This document shows, piece after piece, positions 8,895 through 17,686 of a stretch of DNA of 64,000 bases. The DNA lies in the NCBI RefSeq assembly GCF_003290185.1, contig NZ_QNFY01000003.1:124001-188000 (forward strand). The letters are read 5' to 3'. Position numbers and translations under genes: made by a program. Numbering within the stretch: the stretch's first letter is position 1; each line of letters opens with the position of its first letter. The notes beneath the pieces were generated by a model. It did not search any database and was not told the DNA's origin. It worked only from the letters and a program-made list of their open reading frames with translations. This DNA comes from Chryseobacterium lathyri. GTDB taxonomy: Bacteria > Bacteroidota > Bacteroidia > Flavobacteriales > Weeksellaceae.

Positions 8895-9065
8895 TTACAT
8901 TTCCTGACGAGGATTATCCGAGATTTCATTTTCCTTAAATGAGGTAAGGTTCGGATTTCCAAATAATAAAAATACAAAACGGCCATTGTACAACCCTTTG
9001 CCAGACTTTTCATCCGGCTGGTCCTGCATTTCTTTAATCCATCCTGTATTTTTATAGTTCTTCAT
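8895..9065 (-). CDS. 56-aa small protein in the T6SS cargo operon
   Basis: An ATG at 9065 opens a 56-codon frame ending at TAA 8895-8897. It overlaps the end of the preceding gene by 14 bases and ends 34 bases before the M15-like gene. The protein is hydrophilic at both ends with a short GRFVFLLFGNPNL core. The overlap suggests translational coupling, and the gene fills an otherwise unexplained gap in a packed operon. No family is recognised. It could be a partner or chaperone of the downstream effector, but there is no direct evidence. Confidence 0.55.
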   Translation of the reverse strand: MKNYKNTGWIKEMQDQPDEKSGKGLYNGRFVFLLFGNPNLTSFKENEISDNPRQEM

Positions 9066-9921
9066 AGCTTATTTCTTTTATATGATAGATGATTTTCTTT
9101 TGGTAGTTTTCACCCAGGGAAAATTCTATGGTAAGTTTATGCTCTAATACTTCTTTGGTTTTAAAATCCAATAAAATCTGCCCTTTATATTTGTCAAGTT
9201 TTGGAAAATCTGTTTCCCTGTTATAAGCAATTTCCTTTCTGTTCATTTCTCCATAAAACATTTCCCAATTTTTATCTGAAGGAATGTTCCCGGTATACTG
9301 TAATAGTAATAATTCATCATCACAGCGCATGGCCTCCGTTTGTACACGTTCTTCTATATCTATTACGGTATTGGTCATAAAATTAAGGTAACGCACGCTA
9401 TACTTTACCCGATCTTCCTGCTCATACCTTCCATAAAACTTATGGAGGATCATTCCCAATTGATTACTTTTTAAAAAATCTTTACCCACTAAGTTTTCGT
9501 TTTGGTAAAATGTTTTTAAAAAGGTGTAAGAATCTTCTGCCTGTTTGCCAACATAGGAGCGGGAGAGCTTTTCTACTGTTTTTTCCACCTTATCCTGAAG
9601 AATTGATAATTCCTGTACATTTTTTAAATGACCATATTCGTCCGTTATAAGCACTACATCGTCATTGATATCTGCAATTCTGGCTAGAAAATCTTTTTCG
9701 GACAGGGATAGTGTTTTATCCCGATGAACTCTGTCAAAAATTTCGATATGGTATTCAAATCTTTCTTTTTCTAAACGCTTCAGCGTAACATGAAAATTTT
9801 TATTGAGCTCACTTCTGTGCGTTTTTCCGTTGATGGTGGTATATTCATTACAGGAATAGCGATAAAATTTCTTTCCCTCTAAAAGGTTTAATTTAATATC
9901 TATGGGAAACTCTGGTTCCAT
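9052..9921 (-). CDS. Unknown cytoplasmic protein in the T6SS cargo operon
   Basis: This 289-aa hydrophilic protein has no signal peptide or membrane segment. It is rich in Glu, Lys and Tyr, with predicted alternating strands in the first 70 residues and a helical middle (LQDKVEKTVEKLSRSYVG). No catalytic motif is visible. It lies 19 bases after a lipoprotein gene and upstream of the 56-aa protein and the M15-like effector. Effector chaperones and adaptors often sit just before their cargo gene, so an adaptor role is one guess. Cytoplasmic immunity is less likely for wall-active toxins. Confidence 0.7.
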   Translation of the reverse strand: MEPEFPIDIKLNLLEGKKFYRYSCNEYTTINGKTHRSELNKNFHVTLKRLEKERFEYHIEIFDRVHRDKTLSLSEKDFLARIADINDDVVLITDEYGHLKNVQELSILQDKVEKTVEKLSRSYVGKQAEDSYTFLKTFYQNENLVGKDFLKSNQLGMILHKFYGRYEQEDRVKYSVRYLNFMTNTVIDIEERVQTEAMRCDDELLLLQYTGNIPSDKNWEMFYGEMNRKEIAYNRETDFPKLDKYKGQILLDFKTKEVLEHKLTIEFSLGENYQKKIIYHIKEISYEEL

Positions 9922-9940
9922 AATTTTTCACTCATTATTT

Positions 9941-10423
9941 TTACTTAAAAACTACTTTCCCTCCGGAGGAAACCCACTGGTTTTTTTTGTTCCAAGACCC
10001 ATCACAATCCTGTTGCATTTGTTTAACTATTTTTGCTTTTTTTATGTCAATAATGGCACACGTGTAGTTTTCATGCAGGGTACTGTCCTTATCACTTTCA
10101 TGTACATATTCTTTAATGATGCCGTCTACTACTACGTACTTTGCATTAGGGGACAGTGAAGAAAAGAGCTCACTTCCGGTACCTTTAAATTCACTTCCTT
10201 TACCTACTTTTATCTTTTTCTTTTTATTAATAATATGGAGATTATACCATAGTTTCATAGGGCTATTGTAGGAAGCATAATACAACGATAGAGTATCATT
10301 TAAAGTAATGATAGTGTCTTTCTTTGCCGTTTTATTCTGTACATCATGATGTTTTTGGGAAACAACGTTTCCGCAGGTAACAAAAATGATTAAAATCATT
10401 AGCATAAATGTCAATTTTTTCAT
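9941..10423 (-). CDS. Small lipoprotein, candidate immunity protein for the muramidase-like effector
   Basis: This 160-aa protein has a lipoprotein signal (hydrophobic run, then VTC with Cys17). Its ATG overlaps the stop of the upstream muramidase-like gene by 4 bases. The mature part is basic and strand-rich, with a middle segment SSLSPNAKYVVVDGIIKEY and two late Cys residues. A membrane-tethered periplasmic protein coupled to a wall-hydrolase toxin gene is the expected arrangement for T6SS immunity. No named family is recognised. Confidence 0.7.
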   Translation of the reverse strand: MKKLTFMLMILIIFVTCGNVVSQKHHDVQNKTAKKDTIITLNDTLSLYYASYNSPMKLWYNLHIINKKKKIKVGKGSEFKGTGSELFSSLSPNAKYVVVDGIIKEYVHESDKDSTLHENYTCAIIDIKKAKIVKQMQQDCDGSWNKKNQWVSSGGKVVFK

Positions 10424-12087
10424 GATGATAAATTTGAGTTTTTTTCCATTTTTTCATAGCGTTTATCCATATCTGTACCTCTTCTTTTATTCCCGTAATC
10501 ATCAAGAATTTCCTGCTCGTATTTACTGTGCATATCTCCCCATTCGCCAGGATTTCTTGATGTTTTTTCTAATTTTTCCCCTTCTTTTCTGGTTTTATTT
10601 TCTTTGGCTGTGTTAGCATCTTTTTTTGCAAAAAACCGGTCTAGTGCAGAGCCGAAATCATCTTGTACATATCCTGGTCTGTTAATGTGATGATCCAATG
10701 CAGTTGCTTTACCTAATTTTGATTTTAAATAATCTGACAGCTTATATGAATAGCCTGTAGGAGTTAGAGGAAGTACAACTTCTTTTAACCTCTTAATAAA
10801 ATCCAGCACCTGTTTTTCCTGAAATACTTTATCAATAACAGCATTTACAATCGGTTGCAGAGGCTTACATTCTACTGTTTTTCCAAATAAGGATTCTTTA
10901 CAGTTTTCTCTGATTTTATTTGATAATGTATTTCCTGTAATTTTCTCTGCTTTGGGATCTGCCGGATCTTTATAGTATAGAATCCCGGAGTCTACCGTCC
11001 ATCCGCATGATACAAATAACTCGTCATATTTTTCAGGATGCTGAGCTTTAAATTCTTCAACCTGTGTAGTAAATTCACCTTTTCCGGTATGATCCACTGT
11101 TTTCTGCATGGCCCCCGCAGTTAATATCATCTGTTCACCTGAAAGGTCCCAGTCATAGGATTGAACAGAATCTAATTTGCCTTCATTTTCAGACATTCCC
11201 ACCAAAATAGCCTTTTCTTCAGCCGTAATTTTCTTTTCTTCAATCAATGTATCCCAATCGGAATAATTTTCAAGTTTTTTAGATCCCCAGTAGGCTGGTC
11301 CATATTTTTTACTATATCGGGTACAGGTAATATCATAGTTGTTTCCACAATTACAGTATCTGATCTCAAACCTTTCATTGTCTTTATTTAAAAACTCATG
11401 CGTCTCATCCGGGAATTTCACTTCATCTTCTGTTCCTGTTACTTCAGCTTTGAAATATAAAAAGGCATTTAAGTCCTCTCTTTTATTCAGTTTATCTATT
11501 AATTTTTTTAAATCTTCGTCACTTTTGGGACGCATCGTTATTTCTTTGGCATACACCAGTGTTCCGTTGATAGTGAATTCTATTTTACTTTTCTCCTCCT
11601 CGCCATCTAAAAACTTGACAGGATTTTCATATACGTTTTCAGTATTTTTCAATTTATTTTCATGGATCTCAACAGAGAGTTTGCCGCTTGCTCCTTCACA
11701 ATTGGCGACTACCCATACTTTCTTTTTAATGGTGGTGCTGTTTATTCTCTCAAAATCAAAATCAGGACTGCCATCAGCTTTTTTCGCTTGTACTTCCTCT
11801 TCCCAGGTAATTTTCACCGATTCTTTTGCCTTTAATTTTACAGAATCCTCCTGATCTGCCTTGAGGTTCCTTCTTCCTTTTTTTTCGTACTTCTTTTTGA
11901 CATCAGATACCAGACCTCCACTTTTAACGGTATAAGTTTCTTCTTTAGTTTCCCAGGTCATTTTAGGAACTTGTTTTGCAAAATATATTTTTACCACATT
12001 CACTTCATGATCCACCTGGTGGGGGAGATCATAAACCTTCTGATTGGGGTTTACAGAATAATCATCTTTTTCTTGTACTTCACTCAT
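10420..12087 (-). CDS. Putative T6SS cargo: muramidase-like effector
   Basis: This 555-aa protein has no signal peptide. The first half is built of strand-rich modules beginning VVKIYFAKQV (about 31-40), resembling the N-terminus of the M15-like protein downstream. The catalytic-looking part is SENEGKLDSVQSYDWDLSG (about 299-317) followed by ILTAGAMQKTV, a pattern seen in lysozyme-fold and transglycosylase-like hydrolases where the early Glu (300 or 302) acts as acid. The final 90 residues are highly charged. The following gene encodes a lipoprotein overlapping by 4 bases. The enzymatic class is inferred from motif layout only. It could also bind peptidoglycan without cleaving it. Confidence 0.6.
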   Translation of the reverse strand: MSEVQEKDDYSVNPNQKVYDLPHQVDHEVNVVKIYFAKQVPKMTWETKEETYTVKSGGLVSDVKKKYEKKGRRNLKADQEDSVKLKAKESVKITWEEEVQAKKADGSPDFDFERINSTTIKKKVWVVANCEGASGKLSVEIHENKLKNTENVYENPVKFLDGEEEKSKIEFTINGTLVYAKEITMRPKSDEDLKKLIDKLNKREDLNAFLYFKAEVTGTEDEVKFPDETHEFLNKDNERFEIRYCNCGNNYDITCTRYSKKYGPAYWGSKKLENYSDWDTLIEEKKITAEEKAILVGMSENEGKLDSVQSYDWDLSGEQMILTAGAMQKTVDHTGKGEFTTQVEEFKAQHPEKYDELFVSCGWTVDSGILYYKDPADPKAEKITGNTLSNKIRENCKESLFGKTVECKPLQPIVNAVIDKVFQEKQVLDFIKRLKEVVLPLTPTGYSYKLSDYLKSKLGKATALDHHINRPGYVQDDFGSALDRFFAKKDANTAKENKTRKEGEKLEKTSRNPGEWGDMHSKYEQEILDDYGNKRRGTDMDKRYEKMEKNSNLSS

Positions 12088-12173
12088 ATCATTTTATTTT
12101 GAGCTTATTATTGAAAATCATTTGAGTTATTATATTTTGTTTTTAAGTCTTTAATTATTTTTTTAATATTTAT

Positions 12174-12896
12174 CTACCAACAAAGTTTATCTGTTGTTGC
12201 ATTTTCTGTACATTCATCAACAGTCTTTAATTTACCTCCAACAATTTTATTTTTATAGAGTTTTCTTTCTTTGGTGTCACTCACTCCTGTTATTAGATAT
12301 TTCCCTGTTTTGTCCCATCCATAAAAAGCGGCTTGATCGAAAAAATTTTCTTCAAATGAAATTCCATTTTTACCTCCTTTGAACATATCATATACATCCT
12401 TATCCTGCATACTGTTTTGAAGATCGAGAAGTAAAATATCATCATAACCATCTTGGTCTACATCTGAAATATATAAAAGTTTAGAAGAAAATTCTCTGAT
12501 ATATTTTTTTTCGTATTCTACAAAATCTGCTCTCTTAAATTTCAATTTTTTATAATTTTCGTAAGCAGATTTATAATCGGAATTAATTAGCCAGGTTGCC
12601 AAACCAAAATTGTCCTGCAATATTTTATAAAATTCTTTTGGTAAAGTAAGATTGCTTGTAATGCTTGAGATGTTTGTGTCAACACCATCCCTTTCACACA
12701 CTAGTTGGATAGAATATTCTTTATTATTATACTTTAATGGAATAATAAAAGTGAAAGAATCTGATGACTTTTTCTTTTCAACGCTAATATTATTACGATT
12801 ATAGGTTGGACTATTGGTATGTGCATCTTTACTTGAACAATTAATATTTATAGAAAATATTAGAGAAAGTGATATGATTAGATGATGTGTTTTCAT
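12174..12896 (-). CDS. Lipoprotein, candidate immunity protein for the PAAR-muramidase
   Basis: This 240-aa protein has a signal peptide with lipobox ININC (Cys20) and a Ser/Asn-rich linker. The domain after it includes DVDQDGYDDILLLDLQ (about 150-165), a calcium-loop-like DxDxDGxxD motif of the sort found in FG-GAP-like repeats. It starts 4 bases after the stop of the PAAR-like/lysozyme-like fusion. This spacing and the predicted periplasmic location fit an immunity protein that binds the toxin. Assignment is inference. Confidence 0.7.
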   Translation of the reverse strand: MKTHHLIISLSLIFSININCSSKDAHTNSPTYNRNNISVEKKKSSDSFTFIIPLKYNNKEYSIQLVCERDGVDTNISSITSNLTLPKEFYKILQDNFGLATWLINSDYKSAYENYKKLKFKRADFVEYEKKYIREFSSKLLYISDVDQDGYDDILLLDLQNSMQDKDVYDMFKGGKNGISFEENFFDQAAFYGWDKTGKYLITGVSDTKERKLYKNKIVGGKLKTVDECTENATTDKLCW

Positions 12897-12900
12897 AAAA

Positions 12901-14445
12901 TTATTCGTTGATTTTTCCTATTCTTTCATTATAATTAAAATCCAAGCTATTTTTTCGATCTATACTTAGTGTTCCGTGTTTAGAAACTCCTACAATGTAA
13001 TGTCCACCATTGTATAATTTAATTATTTCTGCATCTAATATGGATTTCTCATTCTGATTTGTAGATGTGTCCGGTAAATATCCACTAAATTGTTGCAGCT
13101 CTGGTATTGTGCTTGGACATGTTTTATAGGTTAAATTTCCTTCTTCAATTGAATAAGATTTTAATTGTTTGGTATTTTTCAAAAGGCGACGAATATGATT
13201 AACTGCAGCTTTTATTTTTTCTGGTAATTTTATATTCATTTTCACTGCAATATTTTCTTTCCAATTCCAAATATAATCAGGATTTTCAATTGCTTTTTTT
13301 GATTCTGCAGGTGTTGTACTTAAGTTGTTTTTTTCATACTTAAAGTCTATCTGGCATATTCCCCAACCATCAGGATAACCATAGTTTGGAATCCCTTTAC
13401 TTTCAGCATTTCTACCAGAAGGTCCATATGTTGCCTCTTTTCTGTTTTTCCCTTTTCCCACAAATTCTGGATCCCAAAATTGCTTCATTAGTGGAATGCC
13501 TTCGCTTCCTGATTCACTAACTGCCATTTTATAAATAAACCAGTATTTTGATAAATATCCTTTATCCGTAAAATATTTTTTTACTACTTCCTTAGTAGGA
13601 TTTTTTCCTCTTATATAAAATCGGAAACTGCTTAAAATAGAAGTTTTTGCTTCATTCCATATTTCTACAGTGGCTGTGCCTCCTCTAAATAGCCCACGAA
13701 AGTCAACATCCCATTTAGTTTTTCCTATATTGGCAATCATAAATGCATTCCCACCATCAGACTTGGCAGGAAAATAATCAATATCATTTCTGTCATAGAG
13801 TGTTGCACTTGCTTTAAACTTAAATTCTGTCTTTAATCTGAATCGCAAACTTTTATGGATACAGTCCTTTCCTATATAAACTTCAATTCTTATTTTAGGC
13901 ATTGCAGGTTCTGGTGAAATAAATACGAAAGATTCAGGATCTATTTTCACATCATTATAAAAAACAGAAACGGTGTAGACGTCATCTAGTGCTGCTAAAA
14001 TTCTCTCCTCAAGTGGAATCGGCTTAGCAGAAGCCACATTAGGGGTAGGGTCGCAAAAAATAAAAGATTCTTTCACCAAAACTGTTTGTTTTTGAACAAT
14101 AGTGCTGCCTAAATTTTGCCACGGACTTAACTTTATAACGCTCATACAGGGTGGAGGAGACATATTTCTAGCAGGCCATTTCGGGTGCCCGCAAGTTCCT
14201 TTAAACTGAAGGTTTACCATATTGTTTCCATCGCCTTCTGTTGCAAATAGCTTATCCTGAAGATTTATTTCATTAGAGGTAACTTTCAGTTCTCCGGGCG
14301 CCTGAGCATAGGGACATTTCAACTTGGCTCCATGGATAACCATTTCTCTTTTTTCTGAAGGAGAATCTTCGTTGGCTTTTTTTTGTTTTTCTGCTCTTTT
14401 TTCAGAAAGCTTACGATCATGCGCTGAAGTATTCTGATTTTCCAT
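12901..14445 (-). CDS. PAAR-like (DUF4280) protein fused to a lysozyme-like effector domain
   Basis: This 514-aa protein has three parts. First, a charged N-terminus. Then a PAAR-like DUF4280 domain (about 34-132) with CPYAQAPGELKV, CGHPKWPARNM and FCDPTP, which would cap the VgrG spike. Then a strand-rich Ig-like linker (about 155-280). The C-terminus (285-514) contains MAVSESGSEG with Glu311 as catalytic candidate and GWGICQID (360-367), the Glu plus GxxQ arrangement of transglycosylase and lysozyme folds. It lies between vgrG (92-base gap) and a lipoprotein gene (4 bases), a standard spike-effector-immunity order. It is probably delivered into the rival periplasm to cut glycan strands. Confidence 0.75.
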   Translation of the reverse strand: MENQNTSAHDRKLSEKRAEKQKKANEDSPSEKREMVIHGAKLKCPYAQAPGELKVTSNEINLQDKLFATEGDGNNMVNLQFKGTCGHPKWPARNMSPPPCMSVIKLSPWQNLGSTIVQKQTVLVKESFIFCDPTPNVASAKPIPLEERILAALDDVYTVSVFYNDVKIDPESFVFISPEPAMPKIRIEVYIGKDCIHKSLRFRLKTEFKFKASATLYDRNDIDYFPAKSDGGNAFMIANIGKTKWDVDFRGLFRGGTATVEIWNEAKTSILSSFRFYIRGKNPTKEVVKKYFTDKGYLSKYWFIYKMAVSESGSEGIPLMKQFWDPEFVGKGKNRKEATYGPSGRNAESKGIPNYGYPDGWGICQIDFKYEKNNLSTTPAESKKAIENPDYIWNWKENIAVKMNIKLPEKIKAAVNHIRRLLKNTKQLKSYSIEEGNLTYKTCPSTIPELQQFSGYLPDTSTNQNEKSILDAEIIKLYNGGHYIVGVSKHGTLSIDRKNSLDFNYNERIGKINE

Positions 14446-14537
14446 GTGTTAAAATTTTGGATTTGATTCAATTGTTGAAACCGGAATCGCATTTGTTGGT
14501 AACCAATGAAAATTTACTTTCATCATCCGTGATGGAT

Positions 14538-16421
14538 TTAGCCTTTACTTACTTTAACGTCTTTTCCGCCCTGGAATACGGCCAATGATGTTCCTCTTAG
14601 TTTTAAATCGCCCTTAGAGGTCTGTATATCTGCTTCTCCGGAAATACTTTTAAACTTATTACCGGTGCTTTCTGTTTGATCTTGTTTAACGGTAACGCTT
14701 TTATTTTCAGAGGTCTGAGTGTATCTCTTTGTAATGGATTCGGTATGGTCATTTCCAATATGCATGGTGCTGTCCTGCCCAATCTTAGTGGTCATATTCC
14801 TTCCCACGGAAATCTGCATATCTTCCCCTGCAGTAAAGGTCATATTCTTGGGCGCAGTAACATGAATATTACCCTGGCCATCCATAAAATAAGTATTTCC
14901 GCTTGGATCCTTAATGGTTACACTTTTTTCCGCGTCATTCATTAACACCTTGATACCACTTCTCGTCTGTATAGATTTCAAATGATTGTCCACGCCACCG
15001 CCCAGGCCTACTTTCCCGTGAAACATTCCGCCCATAGCAAATGGAAAATCAGGGTTGTGGTATTCAAATCCCACCATAACCTGATCGCCAATTTCCGGAA
15101 CGGCTACAAAACCTCTGTTTTGTGTAATAGCATCTGTTCCACCTGCATCTGGGCTCATCATTCTGATAAAGTGGGTCGTATCATTTAACTGCCAGTCAAA
15201 TCGGACCTGTATTCTGCCTTGATTCAGTGGATCTACATTGGATATAACGGTTGCCACCTGCGGTTCAGCTTTGGGCATTTCAAAATCAGGCTTTGGCATG
15301 AAACCAGTGCCTTCAGCAATGGCTTCAAAACTTCCCGTATAATATCCTCTTGCATCAACTTCGTGGGTCACCTCTGTAATCATCAGCGTTGTAAAATGTG
15401 AGGTTTCATTGCTGCCGGTCTTTCTCATGGCTAAGTCTGCAACACAGCCAATATACAGGAATGGAACTGTTGTTTGTCCTGAAACAGTAAAAACCTCTAC
15501 TGCTTTACTTCCTCTTGCGCTTTTTTGGGAATCATCTACATCACGGAACATATTGGCATTGATGGGAATAGGAGTCAACGACCGGGTTGTGAAAATAGTA
15601 TCATTCAGTTCATAGGCTTTGGAAGATAATTCTCCCAAATGTTGTATACGATCATCAGCACCCACCATTTTAGTATGACTGCTGCTGTTATAGCCAAAGT
15701 ATTCCGGTTTGGTGTGAACGGCTTTCAGCTCAACATTCACATCATTTACATTGCTTCCGTACACCAACAGGATAGGTTTTTCAGAAGAGGGGAGCTTCCC
15801 GAAATGAAGAACCTCACCGTCATAATAGAACTGTTCTCCGTAGGCTTCTGCAATCCTTGTAAGGTAATTGTAATGGGTTTCGTTGTATTGTGAGCTGTAA
15901 CTGATATAACTTTTGTTTTGGGTATCTATCCTGAAATCAAATTTATTTGCCCCTAATGTCTCCTTGATAATCCGGTTGGCAATAATATTGGTATTCACCT
16001 CCTGGCTTCCTCCGAAACTTTGGGTATGTGGGGCGGAATCCATGAGAATAGTGGGGCTTTTTCCTTTTAAAATAATATTTCCCAGACTCATTTTTTCCTG
16101 ACTGAATGCTACTTTGGTAATGAGACCCACAAATGTTCTTTCGGGGCTTTCAGTTTCGGCATCTTTATATTTAAAAACAATGGTGATTCTTTTTCCTAAA
16201 AACTTTTGGGCCTGTTCAAGATTGTGATTTTGGGCCTCGCCTAAAGAGTCATAAGCCAATACCAGCTCAAAATCATGGTGCCTTCTTGCACTTTGTTGTA
16301 AACGAAAGTGTTTAAAGTGATTGACAGCCTTGCCCTCAACCACAATGTCCAGTTTTACCACACGGTTGATTCCCGAAATATGGTTTTCTGAAACTTTATC
16401 AGAATTTGAGGTGTTTTTCAT
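14538..16421 (-). CDS. vgrG: Type VI secretion system spike protein VgrG
   Basis: This 627-aa protein has the VgrG layout. A gp27-like N-terminal part (about 20-370) includes the TRIAEAYGEQFYYDG segment. A gp5-like OB-fold (about 395-480) carries NQGRIQVRFDWQ and GFVAVPEIGDQVMVGFE. A C-terminal beta-helix of short repeats follows, with phrases such as KSVTIKDPSGNTYFMDGQG and many Thr/Asn/Gly residues (about 490-627). It ends without an effector extension, so cargo is expected to load through the PAAR-like protein encoded next. It heads the nine-gene minus-strand operon. No sheath, baseplate or TssM-like gene is in the window, so this is a satellite vgrG cluster or an end of a larger locus. 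Confidence 0.92.
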   Translation of the reverse strand: MKNTSNSDKVSENHISGINRVVKLDIVVEGKAVNHFKHFRLQQSARRHHDFELVLAYDSLGEAQNHNLEQAQKFLGKRITIVFKYKDAETESPERTFVGLITKVAFSQEKMSLGNIILKGKSPTILMDSAPHTQSFGGSQEVNTNIIANRIIKETLGANKFDFRIDTQNKSYISYSSQYNETHYNYLTRIAEAYGEQFYYDGEVLHFGKLPSSEKPILLVYGSNVNDVNVELKAVHTKPEYFGYNSSSHTKMVGADDRIQHLGELSSKAYELNDTIFTTRSLTPIPINANMFRDVDDSQKSARGSKAVEVFTVSGQTTVPFLYIGCVADLAMRKTGSNETSHFTTLMITEVTHEVDARGYYTGSFEAIAEGTGFMPKPDFEMPKAEPQVATVISNVDPLNQGRIQVRFDWQLNDTTHFIRMMSPDAGGTDAITQNRGFVAVPEIGDQVMVGFEYHNPDFPFAMGGMFHGKVGLGGGVDNHLKSIQTRSGIKVLMNDAEKSVTIKDPSGNTYFMDGQGNIHVTAPKNMTFTAGEDMQISVGRNMTTKIGQDSTMHIGNDHTESITKRYTQTSENKSVTVKQDQTESTGNKFKSISGEADIQTSKGDLKLRGTSLAVFQGGKDVKVSKG

Positions 16422-16624
16422 AATATTTGGTGCGTTTTTTTTGGTATTATGTCACCTAAGTTAGATAAAAATAGACTATTAAATGTAAAATTTCATTAAA
16501 TCTTCAAAATTGTAGTAAAACTACGATTGACTAAAAAATCCTGCTTAAGTTTTGGAAATTGAGGAAGTTCCAGTCTGGCAAATCCATTTTTTTAATATTG
16601 TTTGCTATGGCAATGTTTTTTTTC

Positions 16625-17125
16625 TTAAGACCTCTCCATAGATTTTTTTATGGAAGCAAAAGCCTTGACAGGGAATGTTCCCACGCCTTTGAATTTTGGA
16701 GGTGCAGCTGTAAAGGTGAAATTTTGATCAGGCAGCAAGCTCCAAATCGCACAGATGTTCTACGATGAGTATTTGCGCACCCAGTAAGATAGAATGTACC
16801 GGGCGGGTTTTACCTGCTGTATAATCAATGTTATAGGAATCAATACCAACCAGTTTTACAGCGCAGCTTTTAAGGTATTCTGCTGCGGACTCTGTCAGAT
16901 AAGGATGATTATTATAATAGCGTTCTGTATTCCAGTGCTCATCCCAGCCGGTATAAATCAATACTGCTCTGTTCCTGATTTCTTTGTTTTTGAGATGTTC
17001 CTCGGTAATTTCCAATGTTTCGTTATAGGGAACCCTGATGACAACGGCTTCCAGTTCTGCAAAGGATTTGAGGCTCATTTCGGAAACGTGTGACTGAGAT
17101 CAACCAATAATTCCTCATCAGAATT
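16625..17125 (-). pseudogene. Decayed cyclase (kynurenine formamidase-like) gene
   Basis: The three expected parts of a cyclase-family protein lie in different frames. The start segment DEELLVDLSHTF (about 17078-17122) is followed by a frame change. About 60 residues that should include the metal-binding HxGTHxD motif are then missing. The middle, 16728-17078, reads cleanly from FAELEAVVIRVPY to ILIVEHLCDLELA, including LVGIDSYNIDY. A second frameshift near 16740 moves the C-terminal APPKFKGVGTFPVKAFA segment (to stop 16625-16627) into another frame. Without the metal site the product cannot be active. Confidence 0.75.
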
Positions 17126-17267
17126 GGGGCGAAATGGTATAATAGGATAGGAGATATTGCATTCCTGCGAGGAATTAATTTGAGGACTGCTTGGCAAAAA
17201 AAATAATGAAAAGAAACGGTGTGATTTTTGTAAAATAAAAATCATAACCCACTTAATCAAAAATATT

Positions 17268-17453
17268 ATGAACGTAAAACGCACATTTGGAGCAATACTT
17301 ACAATCCTTGGAATTGCAGGTATGGTTTATACCGGATACGAATTGATCAACAAAAGTTCTGCATATACTACGTTATCTGTAGTTGGCGTGATCGGTTTGA
17401 TCTTCTTTTTCTCCGGAATAGGTCTTGTAAAGAATACAAGAGATGAAGCATAA
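17268..17453 (+). CDS. Small two-helix membrane protein
   Basis: This 61-aa protein has two hydrophobic segments (about residues 8-25 and 36-53) separated by a short polar turn, a basic N-terminus and a charged C-terminus (KNTRDEA). Proteins of this shape are common and uncharacterised in Flavobacteriia. It starts inside the upstream region of the decayed cyclase gene on the opposite strand. Clean codon structure and its own 5' leader support a real gene. Confidence 0.7.
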   Translation: MNVKRTFGAILTILGIAGMVYTGYELINKSSAYTTLSVVGVIGLIFFFSGIGLVKNTRDEA

Positions 17454-17686
17454 CTATAAGTTAAAGTCAAATATTGCATTCCCGAATTGAAGAACATTCC
17501 TGGTAATTCCTCCTTTATGCATTTCAATTTTTCTTCAAAATACCTATATTTTGTAAAAAGTATGGAAAATTAATGGAAAATTGCTGGAGACAAAACCGTA
17601 ATGAATTCAAGCTTAGGGTAGGCAATGGTATGGAATTCATAAGTTGAAACTAAAAATAATAAGTCAAACTTCTTAATGCTAACTAA

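Noticed and set aside
6289-16421. Prophage or extracellular contractile injection system
   Set aside because: There are no sheath, tube, baseplate or tail-fibre genes. VgrG with a PAAR-like cargo operon fits T6SS better, although structural genes are outside the window.
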